Assembly: GCA_029964075.1 (NCBI GenBank)
Contig: CM057149.1
Span: 26,922,197 to 26,986,196 of the forward strand
Source: Patiria pectinifera
Taxonomy: Eukaryota; Echinodermata; Asteroidea; Valvatida; Asterinidae
DNA: 64,000 nucleotides
Direction: 5' to 3'
Position numbers and translations under genes: made by a program. Below the pieces are notes generated by a model that made no database searches, had not been told where the DNA came from, and saw nothing but the letters and a program-made list of their open reading frames with translations. Shown here in pieces: positions 1 through 12,306 of the stretch. The stretch's first letter is position 1. Each line of letters opens with the position of its first letter.

Positions 1-410
1 TGCTGACGTGACCACGTCCAAATGCTTTCATCCTGCGGCTCACCGGAGGTACAAACATGTTCACCCTGCTGAGTCAGCGCCACTTTCGGTAGGCCGGTCA
101 CGTGCATAGGCAGGTCAACGGCCGAATCCCTGACATCCTCTATGGCAAATTTCCCAATGCTCCTCGCCCTCGCGGCTGACCCAGACTGCGATACAAAGAT
201 GTCCTGAAACGTGATCTTGCCGCTTTTGGGATACGAAACACTACTTCGAAGTCAACTGCCAGCAACCGTTCCCATTGGTGATCTGCTGTCTACAAGGTAG
301 CTCTAGCTCAACACAGCTGTACATAGATGACTGTGAGAGTTGACGTCTCCATCGTCGTTCACGACGGGACGGGCCATGATGATGATTATGATGATGACGA
401 TGATGATCAA
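1..410 (+). mobile_element. 3' end of a decayed non-LTR retrotransposon (LINE)
   Basis: In the frame whose codons start at positions divisible by 3, the stretch from about 33 to 278 reads like the C-terminal end of a LINE reverse-transcriptase ORF: an RHFR-x-AGHV segment, then GRIPDILYGKF, then LRYKDVLKRDLAAFGI. The frame is broken by TAG at 90, TGA at 177 and TGA at 279, each at a place where TGG or CGA would be expected, which is typical C-to-T decay. A degenerate (ATG)n tract at about 376-408 ends it, as in many LINE 3' tails. It lies in the intron before the PSI exon of the MET-like gene, in the same orientation. The clade is not resolved. Confidence 0.7.
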
Positions 411-544
411 AGTTGTACTCAAGATGTGGGTTACCGAAAGTCGCCTGTTCAAATTCTACATTAGATTAATTTTCTTTAATCAAGTGAATATTAATTAAAT
501 ATTCGGTTTAATTAATGAAAACCTCATATGTTTGTTTCTACTAG

Positions 545-3500
545 TGACGTTGTACAATTGTACCATTGTTGGTCGTGATTGCAGTCGTTGCGTCGCAGCT
601 CGACCAGCTCTCAGCTGTGTGTGGTGTGGCCACACGTGCTCCTATGATACCCAATGCAGTGCGCCCAGAATTGTAACATTGAACAATGGCCTGAACTGTC
701 CCGATCCTGTCCTCACCGAAGTAAGTACAACGAAGATCAGAGTTGTCGCTACACTGAACAAAAAATGGTTGGAACACTGTAAGGGAACTGTTGTTCGCTC
801 AACATGGGTATGGATTTGCTTTGATGTTGGTTAAGTGTAGAGATTTTTTTTTTTTTTTTTTTTTTTTTAGTGTAGAGGGGTAGATGGGGTGTGGTTAAGC
901 CCCTTTCTCTATGTGTTAATCGTTTTTGTCGGCACAATCGTTGTCCAGTTGGCAAAACGTGTAGTCGTCGGCAAATAATACCACCTTTATCTCACAGTGA
1001 CATATATCAGCCGCTAACATAATATCTGAAGACCTAACTTAAAAGCACAACAAAAGTACGCGGTAACACGTACTTCCGTTCCGTTTGAAAGGAAAACATA
1101 ACTAACGGTACTTTCTTGTAAATACAAATTAAACATGCTGTTTCCAAATGTCCAAGGTTCACCCTGCTTCTGGACCGATTGAAGGAAACACGGTCATCAC
1201 TCTGTCTGGAACAGACTTGGGCCGAAGATTTGGTGACGTCAAGTCTACCGTTGGCGGACAAGTTTGTGATATCGTTGGTCTGGAAAGCAACTACTCGATA
1301 GGAGAAAGGTACAATTATCATGCAATTAAAACAGAAACAACTTTCTATTTTTAATCTTAGATTATCGATCAAATATGTGTAAATAAAAGAATGTTTACCT
1401 TAATCTGGGACTTGTATAGTCCGAAAATTTTGGACTCTCAATACTTTGTATGAGAGTCCCAAAACTTAAGGTATTGAAAACATGCAGTACAGGAAAATAG
1501 ACTGGCAGCTGAAACAACCAGTCGAACAACTCCTCAGTACTGCATCAATCAACTGTCAGCTGACTGTGCCAAAAGAAATATCTAGGATGTCGGGTACTAG
1601 GTCACTTTTTCTACACATTTCTCCTTAGTCAGGCGCCAGACTAATGATAACGAATAAGGAAGTCAGTCTTGTCAAACAGTTGGACCATGGATGGACATGT
1701 ACAAGTCGAGTCGTTAGTGTCATTTTTAAATCACTTGACTTTCCTCTCATATGCAAGCCACTGCCAAATATTGAGAAAAAAAAGTCTCCTTTAAAAATAA
1801 ATGGAGTCTTCAAACTTGGTTGGTGAAATACTGAGGAACTTTTCTTTTGCCCGGTAACAGTTTTGGAGAAACTTAAGGTCCCAGTCTGTGGCTTGTATAG
1901 TTCATAACGAAGAATCCAGCACAAAATTAAAACATAGCTTGTTGTATTAGTGGGCAAACACCATTACCGTTACTACTTTAACGCCGTTGGCTCCTTTTCA
2001 TGATTTTCTCAGTTGTAGTAAGGTATATTGGGCAGAGGAACACCTTCTCACTTGTGTTGATCGTTTATGTTCAGAATCCCAGGAATTCGTTTGAGACATC
2101 TAGGGGGATTGCTGGGTAATACTATTTTTATGTTGTATAGAGATACTGAAGATACTCCACACACTACGTATTTCCTTCCTTATGCCCCAAATCGTGCACG
2201 GTATCCACACAGTACCGTCAACTCCACATACCACGACATTTGGGGAAGTCAGGTTGGTGTAGCGGTTCTTTCCTCGCCTTCCACCGCTGTGACCCGGGTT
2301 CGAATCCCGCCCGGGGCAAAATGTGGATTGGGTTTTCAGTCCCTACCTGATTCCGTGGGTTTTCCTCAGAATATTCCTCTGGGCTTTTCCTCCCACCTCT
2401 AAAACTGTAAATCCTCTCATTGTCTTCTCTCTACAGGTTTCTTCAGGCTTTCGAGCTACAGTGCTTAGGGCACTATTGAGGAATCCTTGGTTTCATTACC
2501 AGAAAGAATTAAACTAAACTAAACTAAACTATTAACAGTCATTAGAGCCACAAACAATTAGCTTTGGTTGTTAAAACAATCTTGTATGTTACTCACTTCA
2601 TTGTTTGTTTCTTCTATAGACTTTCATGCCTGGTGCGATCTCATTCAGAAGGTCCTGCCCTAATCGCTCTTACTGTCATTGGAGCTGATGGTTCATTGCA
2701 ATACTCCTCGAGCACTTTGAATTTTATTTATGCGGTAAATATTAATTGATTTTAAGCCAGAGGGGGATATTGCGATAGCATATAGTTCTTCTGTGTGTCT
2801 GTCTGAACATGTACACACTGCAAACACTGTAGTGTTCATTTAACACCATTTGGTATCTATATAGGACAACACCAGTACAATTTAACACCAGATGGTCCTA
2901 TATAGATACCAATAGTGTAAATTTAACACATCAGTTTTTGCAGTGCAGGGTTCCTTATGGGGTAGGAAACTCGATGGAACAATATGCTCTATTTTCCCTA
3001 TCTATTGAAATCAATCTACCCCATAAGGGAAACGCTATGGAGTTTGATAATATTTCAGTAGGAACAAAGGGAAACAAAGGAAGGATAACAAAGGTCTTCC
3101 CCATTAGTATATGAGGAATATGGTTAGGTACATAGACAAGTGTATATACGTACTAACTGACTGTATAAAAACTGCCAGCATGCCAGGGGGATCACGCAAG
3201 TTGCACTTGCAGTATTTTTTAAACATGACTTAGTCTAAACAAGTTGGTTCCACATATAGGAACATTTTAATATCAAGTCGTACTGTTGGAGAGTTACTGG
3301 AAAAGAATACATTACGGATAATGGTTGAAACTTCTCGTCGATGGCATTGCAAAGCAGGATGAAACTCTATGAGTGAAGCAGTGAATTAAAAGCTGCAATT
3401 TTTCTTCTCTTTCATTTGCGTCTGCGGTTTTTGGTGGGGGGGGGGGGGAATAATTCTGCATTTGTTTACTTTGATGCAGTTCCGAGTAGAGTCCTCGTGA

Positions 3501-6500
3501 ATTATGAACTTCTGCTCTTCAACCATGGTAGTGTTCTGTTTTTGAGAAATAATTTAGCTTTTAATGTTGGTTATGTTTACATGGGAGGATTTAGGTATAA
3601 TTTCTTTTGTTTTTTACTCGTGAAGGATCCACGCATTTCCAGCTTTTTTCCTACCATTGGCCCCGAGGCGGGAGGGACCCTAGTCACAGTCAGCGGAACA
3701 GCTTTACAGGCAGGCAGGAACATTGAAGCATATTTTGGAGACAAACCATGTGTAGTTATCAGGTAGGCCATCGGTGGTCATGAGAACAATTATTTAAGCC
3801 TTTACATGTTTAGTGTTTGTACTTTTTTGCTAAGTTTAAATCGCGAATGACCCTGGATTCCAGAATACAAACATAATGCGCACACTGTTCATCCGCCAAA
3901 GAGCGAGCATAACTTTACCAATTAATATATATATATATATATATATCCTGGCTCCTGCTTTGCGAATCTTAATACGAAGTTGTGTCCGAAACCATCGGAT
4001 TCCGTGTTAGTTGGTCAGGTTTTATGTTCCAACTTAAAGACCTGAGACATAGTGACGTTAATGCCCTGTTTACATGTTTCAAGGGAGCTTGGTGCTATAA
4101 CATGTCTTTTGTTTAGTTCCAGCGTCAGAGATAATGGCATTCAGTGCCTGACGCCTCCCTCAGTGGCAGGTACAATTGACATTCTGAGACTGAGCTTTGA
4201 CGGAGCCAACAGAACATCCACGTCGAGGTTTTCCTTCGCCTCGGACCCAGTCATAAGAAAGGTCTCGCCGTTAACCAGCATCGAAGCGTAATTATCCCCT
4301 CCGGGTTTTTTTTTATTTATTTATTCATTTCTCTTCCTGAACCAAATTTTAGCGACTTCCGAACATTGACAAGACAGAAACAATTTCAGTGAATTGGTGA
4401 AGATAACAATTATAAAGCAGGATTTGAAGGTTTGCAAAATCAGGTCCGAAAGAAGGTTGCGGTTGAGTGAGACGTGAAATCTCCTGTTGTACACTGAAAA
4501 GTGGGTTAACTTGTGGATGTTAATTTTATGTTAGGGCTATTATCATGAAGTTACATTATTATCATGAAGTTACATTGAAATGATGAATTTTGTTGTAATT
4601 GAATACATGCATTGGTTTTAAACAGAGGTGGAAGAAATCTGACGGTAACTGGGAAAGACTTTCACATCATAGAGACACCAAAGATTGTGGCCTACTGCCT
4701 CGTCGAAAACACCTTGTTACAGTTTGAAGAGGTATGAACGCCGATGCAAATTGGCTTTTGCTCTGACTGAATTGCCCATTTCACTATTTCCAATCAAAGT
4801 AATTATAAGTTGTGCACAGCCTAATACCATGGTTATATCTGATAAAAGATATGATCGCAGTGATTTATTGCATCCTTGCTATTCCTAACATTATAAAACT
4901 ATGTTGTTGTTTTTTGCCTGACCCTGAGCCGTATCATAAAGAAAAATCATACGATTAAGCAGGGGCTTACTACAAATTGTCTGCAACAAATGACTAAACA
5001 AATATAAGGTGTGGATCTAGAGGGCGGTCGATCCCTCCCCCCCGCTCTGACGCCCGCCCCCCCCCCTAAAAAAAATTATAACAATTTGAGTTATAACAAT
5101 TATCAATAATGTCCGCCTGTCCGCAACAATGGGACGTAAACAAAGTCTAATGGGCCTTGCCCCCCCCCCCCATTTTAAAGTCCTTTGTTTTGTTTGCTAT
5201 AAATGCTGATAGGCCCGTATCAGGCCCCTATTGGTCAACGAAATGCATAAAATGTGATTCATTTATTTATTTGCTACATTGTTACCTTAATCGATTGTGG
5301 TCAATTTCGTTTCGTGTTTTCTTTTTTATTCATTGTCGTCTATTATATATAGATTACCTTTGCTGGCTTTAAACGTAGCAGTCTGTTTTTCGTTACCCTT
5401 TTGAACTTTTGTTATCATTTTCTACAGAAATGCAGAACCAATTCTGATACAAGCATGGCATGTCCAACTCCGGATGTCCGGCCTTACCGATGTAACGAGG
5501 TGCCGTTTGGGTTTGTGATGGACGGTGTGACCCAGCTCCTGACCTGGTCCGAGTCCAAGAGAGTCACGCTGGAGTATTTCCAAGATCCCGTGTACTTCCA
5601 GTTCGACGAGGAAGGGTTCGTGGTCAACGGGAATCTTTTGGAACTCACGGTAATATCTTGTACTCGGGTTTGCTAACATTTGGAATGATATGCCTCATTT
5701 TAAGTCGAATACAGGAAATGATCACTGATGAAAATATTCCTACGCTAGTTAGTCACAATATGATGGGAATGATGTCATTCTCCAAAACTCGGCTTCAGTT
5801 GCGCATCCAGGTTTGGGTTCGTAAATATGCTCGGTAAGTTTTTCAAATGGCCACCAGTAGTGCATAAGTAACAGAGCGGTGAATCCTCCGGTTGCAATGG
5901 CATTCTGGGGTAGGGGCAAAAAAGTCGTCCACCAGTTGGTCCCCCCACAATTGGAAATTTTGGTTGTTCTTTTTCAAGATTTCTTTTTTACGAGTGCCCC
6001 TTTTTAAAGTCGCATCCCTTAAAGTCAAACATCCCCGCCATGAAGAGCGCCACTGTCTGATATAATCCGCTTTGAAGAACGCCTCCATAAAAAGATGGTT
6101 TCTAGCTTTTGGTAACGGTAACGGTTTCCATGCTGCATATGTACCTGAGATTTTAAAGATTTTCTACATAGGGGAAAAGGATAAACTACGCCATCACAGC
6201 CAAAGAAATCAACGTCTCGATAGGAAATGGCTTATGTGAAGTGACTTACATCAGCGGCACGATTCTCCAATGTACGCTGCCCAAAGTTCAGCCGACTAGC
6301 TTAGATGAAAGTGGTGATCTCACAGCTATGGTGAGCATTGTTTCGATTTCTGCATTACGAATTGTGTACCCAAAAATATCTCGGCAGCAAATTCACCTTT
6401 TTAAGCGAAACTATTTACTTATATTTCAGTCCTCCAAAATATTTTGATGATGAATGGACTAATAATTTACATGGTTAATTGTATACGCTCACTTTAGAGT

Positions 6501-9500
6501 TCCACAAGAGAAGAATACCGTGGATTTCATAAGGGTAGTTTTTCCTCCTAAGATTAACCTCACAGTCCCCCCCCCCCCACACACACACAGACATGTTTAC
6601 GTTACCTACCTAGTGTGGACATTACTTTGTTTTCGTGTAGTTGAGAAAAACCTCTGAAAAAAACTCACTTTACTCACACTGTGAAAACACTTTCAACTCA
6701 TTTTTTTCTATGATTCCCTTTAGTGTTTTTCTTCGTTTTGCCACGGATAAACCTTACAAAAAATCCCTCTAAACCTGTTTTCCAGAGATCGAGGGGGAAA
6801 CATTGTGTGGACGTGGGCAAGTCCCCACAACGTCGCTGCTACCTGGTTTATGTGGACCTCTTTTGTTCCGAAGTCCTCACAGTGAATGTAATACTTCTAC
6901 ACACACACACACACAAACATTACGACTGTTTGCTAGATCAACAACACTCTAGAGTACTGCATGCTCCCGTCGAGAGATTTAACTGGTCGGTCTTTTGATA
7001 TTTCGTAGGTTCGACACAACAACTTGGTATTTGAATTGGGGAAGGTGATCTACGGCCGACCAGCCAACCACATCATCGCTATCGCTGTACCCAGCGTGAT
7101 TATCCCCTTCTCCCTTGTCATCGTACTCGCTGCTAGCCTCATGTATTGCAGACAAATGCGTCGAAAGCGCACCTACGAACAGAGAGTGTTGAACAGGTTA
7201 CTGGAGGTGCACCTCGGTAAGAGCATACCTTGATTGGTCAGTGGCATTAACCATAGGGTCAAATATTTCCTTTGGGGATCTCTGGGATTCGTTTCCGGCA
7301 GGGAACATTGAATGCTTGGTAATCATTGTGTGGTGGTGCAACTTTAAAGGTCTGGTTTAGAAACTGGTTAGTCGTCGGTAATTGCTGGATACGTTTTGGT
7401 AAAAAAAAACCAGAAGCGTCGAATAAATCGGACAGTAAGTTCAACTTAGCCTTGCCTAGGCTTCTTTCTTCTGTAGAGTCGATCCGAGAACCAATTTTAC
7501 CTGAGAACCAATTCCCTACGACTGATACATGCGCGTCATTGCTGGCGGCTCCGTAGCCTCGCGAAATTGGGGACCGTTACCAGTTCCGCAGCCACTGCCT
7601 TTCATAAATCACCCCTATCCTACGATGCCGGATACAAGCAAACAAGCTGTAGTTTACGGAAAATTTGCCAGAGAAAGCGCCCATTTGGGTTCGAACACGC
7701 CTTCACCTAGTCTGAGTATCACCCGTTATCCACGGAGGAAGACTCCTGTATAACGTCTGATATGTCTAGACATACGCATATATGCAAGCCGCGCGGCCGC
7801 CAATCGGAGTAGACTTTACTAAATCGTGACGGCATTTCATTCCTAAATCAGGATTAAATGGTTTGATTGGTCAATTCGAATGCAGTGTTTTGTAAAGCAA
7901 CAACAGCCGGGCGCATTATCACGTAACATGATACAGAGCGCGTGACGCAGGCTTTTTTTAATCCATTTTCTATGACGCGCGACGGGTGAATGACCGAAGA
8001 CCCAATATAGAAAGCGCCCGCTGATTAGTCAAAATCTAGGAGGTAAAGAGGCGGGGTCTTGTCTAATTACTCAGCGAATCTGCTCACATATCATAGACCC
8101 ATGGCACTTGCGATTGGTCTATTACAAAGACTAGCCTTCACCATGAAAGAACCTTAAATGCAGTACTTGAACATTGATTATGTTGTGTTTGTTTTTCAGA
8201 GATTTCAGCAAACGTCAGCCATGGAAGGTCGGAGAGATCCCAGATACCGTCACATAGGCAATCAGCGGCCAAACACGAGCGCATCGCAATGAATAACAGG
8301 GTCAGCTTCGTTCCCCACGACATTCACATCGAGTTCAGCCAACTGGAATTTGGGGAAACACTCGGACAAGGTAGAAGTCTTCCATGATAAAAACAACTCC
8401 ACTTATCGCGAAATCTTGATGCCCCACTCGATGTGTATTAAACAGCCTCACAATACACGTAATGTATGGGTCACTTTGACCTGTAATCCAGTTTCCAGTG
8501 AAATAGAACATATTAATTTATGTTATCCTTCATCGAGGTGTATTTTTATTTGAATGACATATTCTGTAGGTGCATTTGGACGCGTTCTGCAAGCAACCCT
8601 ACGTGATCCAGCAAAACAGGATCAACTTGTGGCAGTTAAGACAGTGCAAGGTTGGTTACAAAAATGTGATATGTTTCCAACAAGTGAAAACATTTGATTC
8701 AAAAGAAAGAAAACAAATCTTCGTCTGTGTTCTGAAATTTCATTTATTTTCCCACTGATGAAGTCCAGTTGTTTATACATATAGCTACAGGTATATGTAT
8801 GTCGTTTTAAGTGCTGTCTGATGAGCGAAAATACACTCTCGTGGAGTGTAAATTCAATCCATCCTACTGTCCTACATCAAGCCACACTATTTCACACTAT
8901 TGTCTCACCTACCCATCTAGAATTCTACACGGGTCCGCCATACATCAAACACGGGTCGGTAAGGCGTACCGTTCACACTTACACTGGGGTCGTACACGGG
9001 TCGGCTGTATAGATTTTGGATTTTTTTTTTTAACCCAAGTAGAGCCTCTCAACCCTGGTCCAGATCACTCAGGTGTATGGAGCGCCGGACCTGTGTATCA
9101 GCCGTGTAGGATTATTGCTAGTGTGAAAGGGGTTCCCAATATCTCCATGTTGGACCCGCGGAAATGTAGGGACGCCGGCTATGTGTATAGGGATAAAGAG
9201 GTGCCACACGTTGCATCATGAACGTATCTTTTTTGTATATAGACACCTCGGACCCGAAACTTGTCGTGAGGTTTCTGGATGAAGGTCTGATCATGACAAG
9301 ATTTGACCACGTGAACGTGATGGGACTACTGGGGTTGACCTTTGACACGGATAATAACCCCCTGTTGATTCTGCCCTTCATGGCAAATGGCGACCTGAAG
9401 AAATTTATGATCAAAAGGAAAAAGGTACACAGTAACCAATTTATAATGTAGATGACAGTTGGGATTTATCTACCATTTATTCGTAACCCGAGCATGTACC

Positions 9501-11634
9501 GAGCAGGCAGATTTCAAACACTCGATACCCGGGAATTACGTTTGTCTGAGACAGAAGCTTTAAAACAATGGCAAGACAGTCAGCTTGGCTTCTTAACCTA
9601 AAATATGGAGTGATGGGGTTGACCAAACTTTTAAAAAGAAAACAATATAAACTGCTTTTCTTAGCGATTTCCCAATAGCAAAATGCCATTTTGTTTACGA
9701 ATGGAGGCGTTGTAAAGACGCCTTTTCCCGAGAACGCAAGCCAGAAAACAACCCGTTTATTGAAGCAATGCAGATTAAAGAAGAAACAAAGTACTTTTGA
9801 ATTGTCACAACATGTAAAATTACGTCAAAATCTTGGATGCACGTCTGTTTGATACACCGCCCTCAAGTTCAAAAATACGGCCAATGGGATATTCGTTGAT
9901 ATTGATATCCCTTTATAATGCCATGCATTTAACAATGGACTTATTTCTTTTACTGTTGATTTTAGTCCATGCCGACATCTCTGCTGTTGAGGTTTGCGTC
10001 ACATGTCGCACTCGGTATGAGTTACCTTGCTCAGCACAAGTTTGTCCACAGAGATCTTGCGGCCAGAAATTGCATGTGAGAATTTATTTTTAACATGGTT
10101 GCAGTCATTCGGTCTATTTGCAAGACAACATAGACATGTGGAGTACTCTGCCGAGCCAACACAATCATAGTCTCTGTAAAGAATCAATAAAACATTGGTT
10201 ACGCATTTGTGAAACATGAAAAAGCAGTTGTAAAAGAAGAAAAACAAAAAGTGTATGCAGTTTAAACTTTGTTCAGTTTCTCATATCATGAGTGGCATCT
10301 TTTACTTCTAATGTTATGACCCAAAATAATATCCCCTTTTTGTCACAATACTGTGTAGGGTGGATGGCCATCTTCTGGTGAAGATAGCGGATTTTGGACT
10401 GTCCCGTGACGTGCAAGAATCGGATTACTACACAAGCGGCGATGCCCAGGCTAAGCTGCCTATCAAATGGATGGCTCCCGAGTCCATGGAACGCCGAGTG
10501 TACAACGCCAGGACTGACGTGGTATGCGAGAGGCCATTTTATCTTTGAAAGAATTTGGTAACTCCACACCAATTAAAAAGTTGAAGATTGCAAAAACGTG
10601 CTTCTTTTTAATTATGGCAACATTGAGATTAACGTCAATACATTTCGAATTACATCCTCCTCTATGGGGAGCGCATTATGCTAGCTATTATTCACTTAGC
10701 TCGTCCGTCACATGGCAGTCGTTTTATATGCAGTAGCGTGTATGGTTTCTCTATTGCCTGGATGTGTCAATAGCGAAACTGAAAATTAGATGCGTGTAAC
10801 TATTTCAAACCGGTTGGCCAAGCATTCGCTATAAAGCCAGCGTGAATAGCCTTTTCCTGTCTCTTTTTTTTGTAGTGGTCATACGGCGTGGTCCTGTGGG
10901 AGATATTTAGCCGAGGTGAAAGACCCTATCCTGGAGTAGCCAACAGAGATGTGTTTGACTTCTTGAGGAGCAGCCAGCGGATGGATGCCCCTAAGGACTG
11001 CCCGCCACAGATGTAAGTTGAAGTCATCTCCAACCATACACATGATCAAAAAGTGACGTGGATTGTTTTATCATCTTCGTCAGGATGTGTCTAGAGGGGG
11101 GGGGGGTTACATCAGAGGCGATGAGAAGCGATTTCCTTTTCCTGGGGGAGTGGTCCCCTCGCGATGCATATGGAAAATCAAAATAACAATGGGAGCCAAC
11201 ACAATTGATATACCTTTCAAAAAATGTCAAAATCAAATGTCCTATAAAAAAAACAAATTTTACCACGGATATATCGGATAATGACTGATAACTCTCTTTT
11301 TCTTTCCCTCGAATGATACAGCTACCGGATAATGGAACGTTGCTGGCAGGACAACCCTAAGTCCCGGTGCACCTTCAGCCAAATTGTCAACGAGCTGGAC
11401 GATCTGTTGGCTAGAAATCGCGCTCATGACACGTGGACAGGTGTGGGAGGGCAAGGGCTGGGCGAACACGGCGAAGCATCCGGTGTACAGGATGACACCT
11501 ACCTGGTGCCCATGCAGATGGAAACATCGTTTGGCGTGGACAGCCCGTGCACCGACGAGGGAACCAGCGAAGACAGCGCAACAGCCACCCATGGCGCTCG
11601 CCCGGACTACGCCAATAAGAGCGTCTTCAGATAA
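545..11634 (+). CDS. MET-like: MET/RON-family receptor tyrosine kinase, 3' part (16 exons; Sema domain off window)
   Basis: Exons: 545-720, 1157-1308, 2620-2734, 3626-3762, 4117-4287, 4626-4731, 5428-5649, 6172-6330, 7009-7216, 8200-8370, 8570-8650, 9243-9424, 9966-10075, 10359-10521, 10876-11012, 11322-11634 (stop TAA). All junctions are GT-AG and the phases join into one 866-residue frame counted from the first full codon. Order: PSI (Cys-rich, 1-55), four IPT domains (about 56-430), TM helix (434-457), juxtamembrane region, kinase (about 530-790), tail with two tyrosines. The IPT exons follow the MET pattern, including LGKVI just before the membrane, and the kinase has FLDEG and LPFMANGDL where MET has FLTEG and LPYMKHGDL. 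In the known family the receptor binds an HGF/MSP-like ligand through Sema and signals by tandem activation-loop tyrosines. That this copy does so is inferred. PSI+IPT+kinase fits MET/RON better than plexin (no kinase) or AXL (Ig/FN3). Confidence 0.93.
842..870 (+). repeat. Poly(T) tract in MET-like intron
   Basis: This is an almost pure T run shortly after the donor of the PSI exon. No element boundary was recognised. Confidence 0.85.
2238..2530 (+). mobile_element. tRNA-derived SINE with (AAACT)n-type tail
   Basis: A tRNA-like head contains an A-box-like stretch (GGTGTAGCGGTTC, about 2256) and a perfect B box GGTTCGAATCC at 2297-2307. The body contains GTGGGTTTTCCTC and TTTTCCTCCCAC, a pattern common in tRNA-derived SINEs, and ends in repeats of TAAACTAAAC. 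It sits in the intron between the two IPT1 exons in the sense orientation. The acceptor stem does not pair, so it is not a functional tRNA gene. Confidence 0.8.
2816..2945. mobile_element. 130-bp foldback MITE
   Basis: The terminal repeats CACTGCAAA and TTTGCAGTG bound a region with perfect 18-bp inner arms at 2850-2867 and 2895-2912, so the whole element folds into a hairpin. No clear target duplication was found. A second inverted pair (CCTTATGGGGTA near 2953 and TACCCCATAAGG near 3018) follows directly. Confidence 0.6.
3924..3946. repeat. (AT)n microsatellite
   Basis: About eleven AT units lie in the intron after the first IPT2 exon. Confidence 0.9.
5025..5175. repeat. Poly(C)-rich low-complexity block in intron
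   Basis: C runs near 5034-5043, 5055-5065 and 5160-5171 flank an AT-rich core. The layout resembles the poly-G/C ends of the MITEs later in the window. No terminal repeats or target duplication could be defined. Confidence 0.4.
6575..6590. repeat. Poly(C)/(CA)n low-complexity run
   Basis: A C run passes into CACACA repeats. A second (AC)n run follows at about 6898-6914. Both lie in the intron before the TM exon. Confidence 0.8.
7009..8370 (+). other. Transmembrane and juxtamembrane exons
   Basis: The exon 7009-7216 encodes the last extracellular strand, a hydrophobic segment rich in Ile, Val, Leu and Ala (residues 434-457 of the visible part), and a basic stop-transfer run (CRQMRRKR). The exon 8200-8370 joins in phase 1 and gives a Ser/Arg-rich juxtamembrane stretch before the kinase starts at FGETLGQG. 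With this splice form the juxtamembrane region has no tyrosine resembling the CBL-binding DYR of vertebrate MET exon 14. The intron between the two exons holds a candidate extra exon, listed separately. Confidence 0.88.
7477..7556 (+). other. Candidate alternative (terminal) juxtamembrane exon of the MET-like gene
   Basis: A pyrimidine-rich acceptor (CTTCTTTCTTCTGTAG) precedes 7477. Joining from the donor at 7216 in phase 1 gives [18 protein letters not shown]..., open for 27 residues to TAG at 7554-7556. The PENQFP string recalls PEDQFP near the exon 14/15 junction of vertebrate MET, next to its CBL site. No donor that keeps phase 1 was seen, so as drawn it would make a kinase-less, membrane-bound isoform. 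A second open stretch in the next frame starts at 7557, after another AG, and runs to 7753; it is Pro/Ser-rich and has no matching donor. A local 15-bp duplication (GAGAACCAATT...) could produce the resemblance by chance. Confidence 0.3.
8359..11634 (+). other. Tyrosine kinase domain and C-terminal docking tail
   Basis: All catalytic landmarks are present: glycine loop GQGAFGRV (residues 537-544, across the 8370/8570 junction), VAVK lysine 562, alpha-C Glu 579, VHRDLAARN with Asp 656 and Asn 661, DFG Asp 674, tandem activation-loop tyrosines 686-687 (SDYYT), and [10 protein letters not shown], the tyrosine-kinase type of P+1 loop. The kinase therefore looks active. The tail after RIMERCW is short and acidic and carries two tyrosines, Y823 (TYLVPM) and Y859 (DYANKSV). 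The latter fits the Grb2-SH2 pattern YxN. Vertebrate MET has two docking tyrosines only seven residues apart; here they are 36 apart. Confidence 0.92.
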
Positions 11635-12189
11635 CTCAAGTGTAAAAGACTCTCTTAAAAACATGTTCAGCGAGAAAAAAAAAGATACTAAAGTTTGTAT
11701 CGTTGCACACATCAGCATGGTTACTGGAGTGGCTTTTAAAGGGTCCACATTTTTGTTGACTAAAGTCATTTCTGTGAACGAGATAACTTCATCAGTCGGA
11801 GCGTCTTTTAATCAAATTTGTCTCACGATATGTAATTTCCCAGTTGGTCTGATGCTAGGCTCTTCACAGAATCACATTTCGACACTCAAAAACATAAGAG
11901 AAAAGCTGCAGATCCAGCAGTACCCGCATTACATCATGGAGAAGTCGACTCTGATATTCCTGTTTGTACAGCTATAAATATACCCCCCAAAAAATAGTTC
12001 ATTGAGTTCCAAAATTAAAAATTTATTGGTCCCAATGTTTACTAAACTCTAAAGTTAAAATTCCTAACTCATTAATGTTTCTGTAAAAAGACACCTTAAT
12101 TTATCTTTAGTCCATCTTTTATCATTACATTCTTTAAAATTTTGAAACGTACGTAATTTATTTTAGTTTCTATCGAATATACAAATCTA

Positions 12190-12306
12190 GACGAATCAGT
12201 AGTAGTCAGGTTGCATATGATCGGAATCGTGACTGACTGGTCCAACCTTGGCAGATAGATTCTTATAGCCCTAAAAATATATATATAGAAGTAGGTGGAC
12301 ATCATG
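12190..12306. repeat. Dispersed repeat, copy 1 (CTTATAGCCCT family)
   Basis: This segment (…GACTGGTCCAACCTTGGCAG… followed by AGATTCTTATAGCCCT) recurs at about 14990-15090 in the same orientation with roughly 80% identity by eye. It is not a recognised family. Confidence 0.6.

Larger units (their letters stand above)
545..6330 (+). other. Ectodomain exons: PSI plus four IPT/TIG domains
   Basis: The exon at 545-720 carries the PSI domain, with a DCSRC-x(10)-CVWC pattern, and ends in PDPVLTE, which runs into the first IPT strand [21 protein letters not shown]1 is 1157-1308 + 2620-2734. IPT2 is 3626-3762 + 4117-4287 and opens with [21 protein letters not shown]3 is the end of 4117-4287 ([12 protein letters not shown]) + 4626-4731 + 5428-5649. 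IPT4 is the end of 5428-5649 (DPVYFQF) + 6172-6330 + the start of 7009-7216. Each IPT is split by an intron, as in vertebrate MET. The first base of the codon at 544-546 comes from an upstream exon not in the window. A Sema domain with its furin site would be expected there. Confidence 0.9.

Noticed and set aside
6777..6890. Segment with AG before it and GTAATA after it in the MET-like gene, open in one frame
   Set aside because: The flanking exons 6172-6330 and 7009-7216 already join in phase 0 and give the continuous IPT4-to-LGKVI sequence; inserting this piece would disrupt the domain.
8817..8856. CTGATGAG-CGAAA followed by a perfect hairpin, resembling a hammerhead ribozyme core
   Set aside because: There is no stem II between the two core boxes and the 5' flank cannot pair to make stem I.
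11384..11977. Longest plus-strand open frame in the window (197 codons)
   Set aside because: It is a shifted frame over the last kinase exon and runs into 3' flank, with no recognisable domain.
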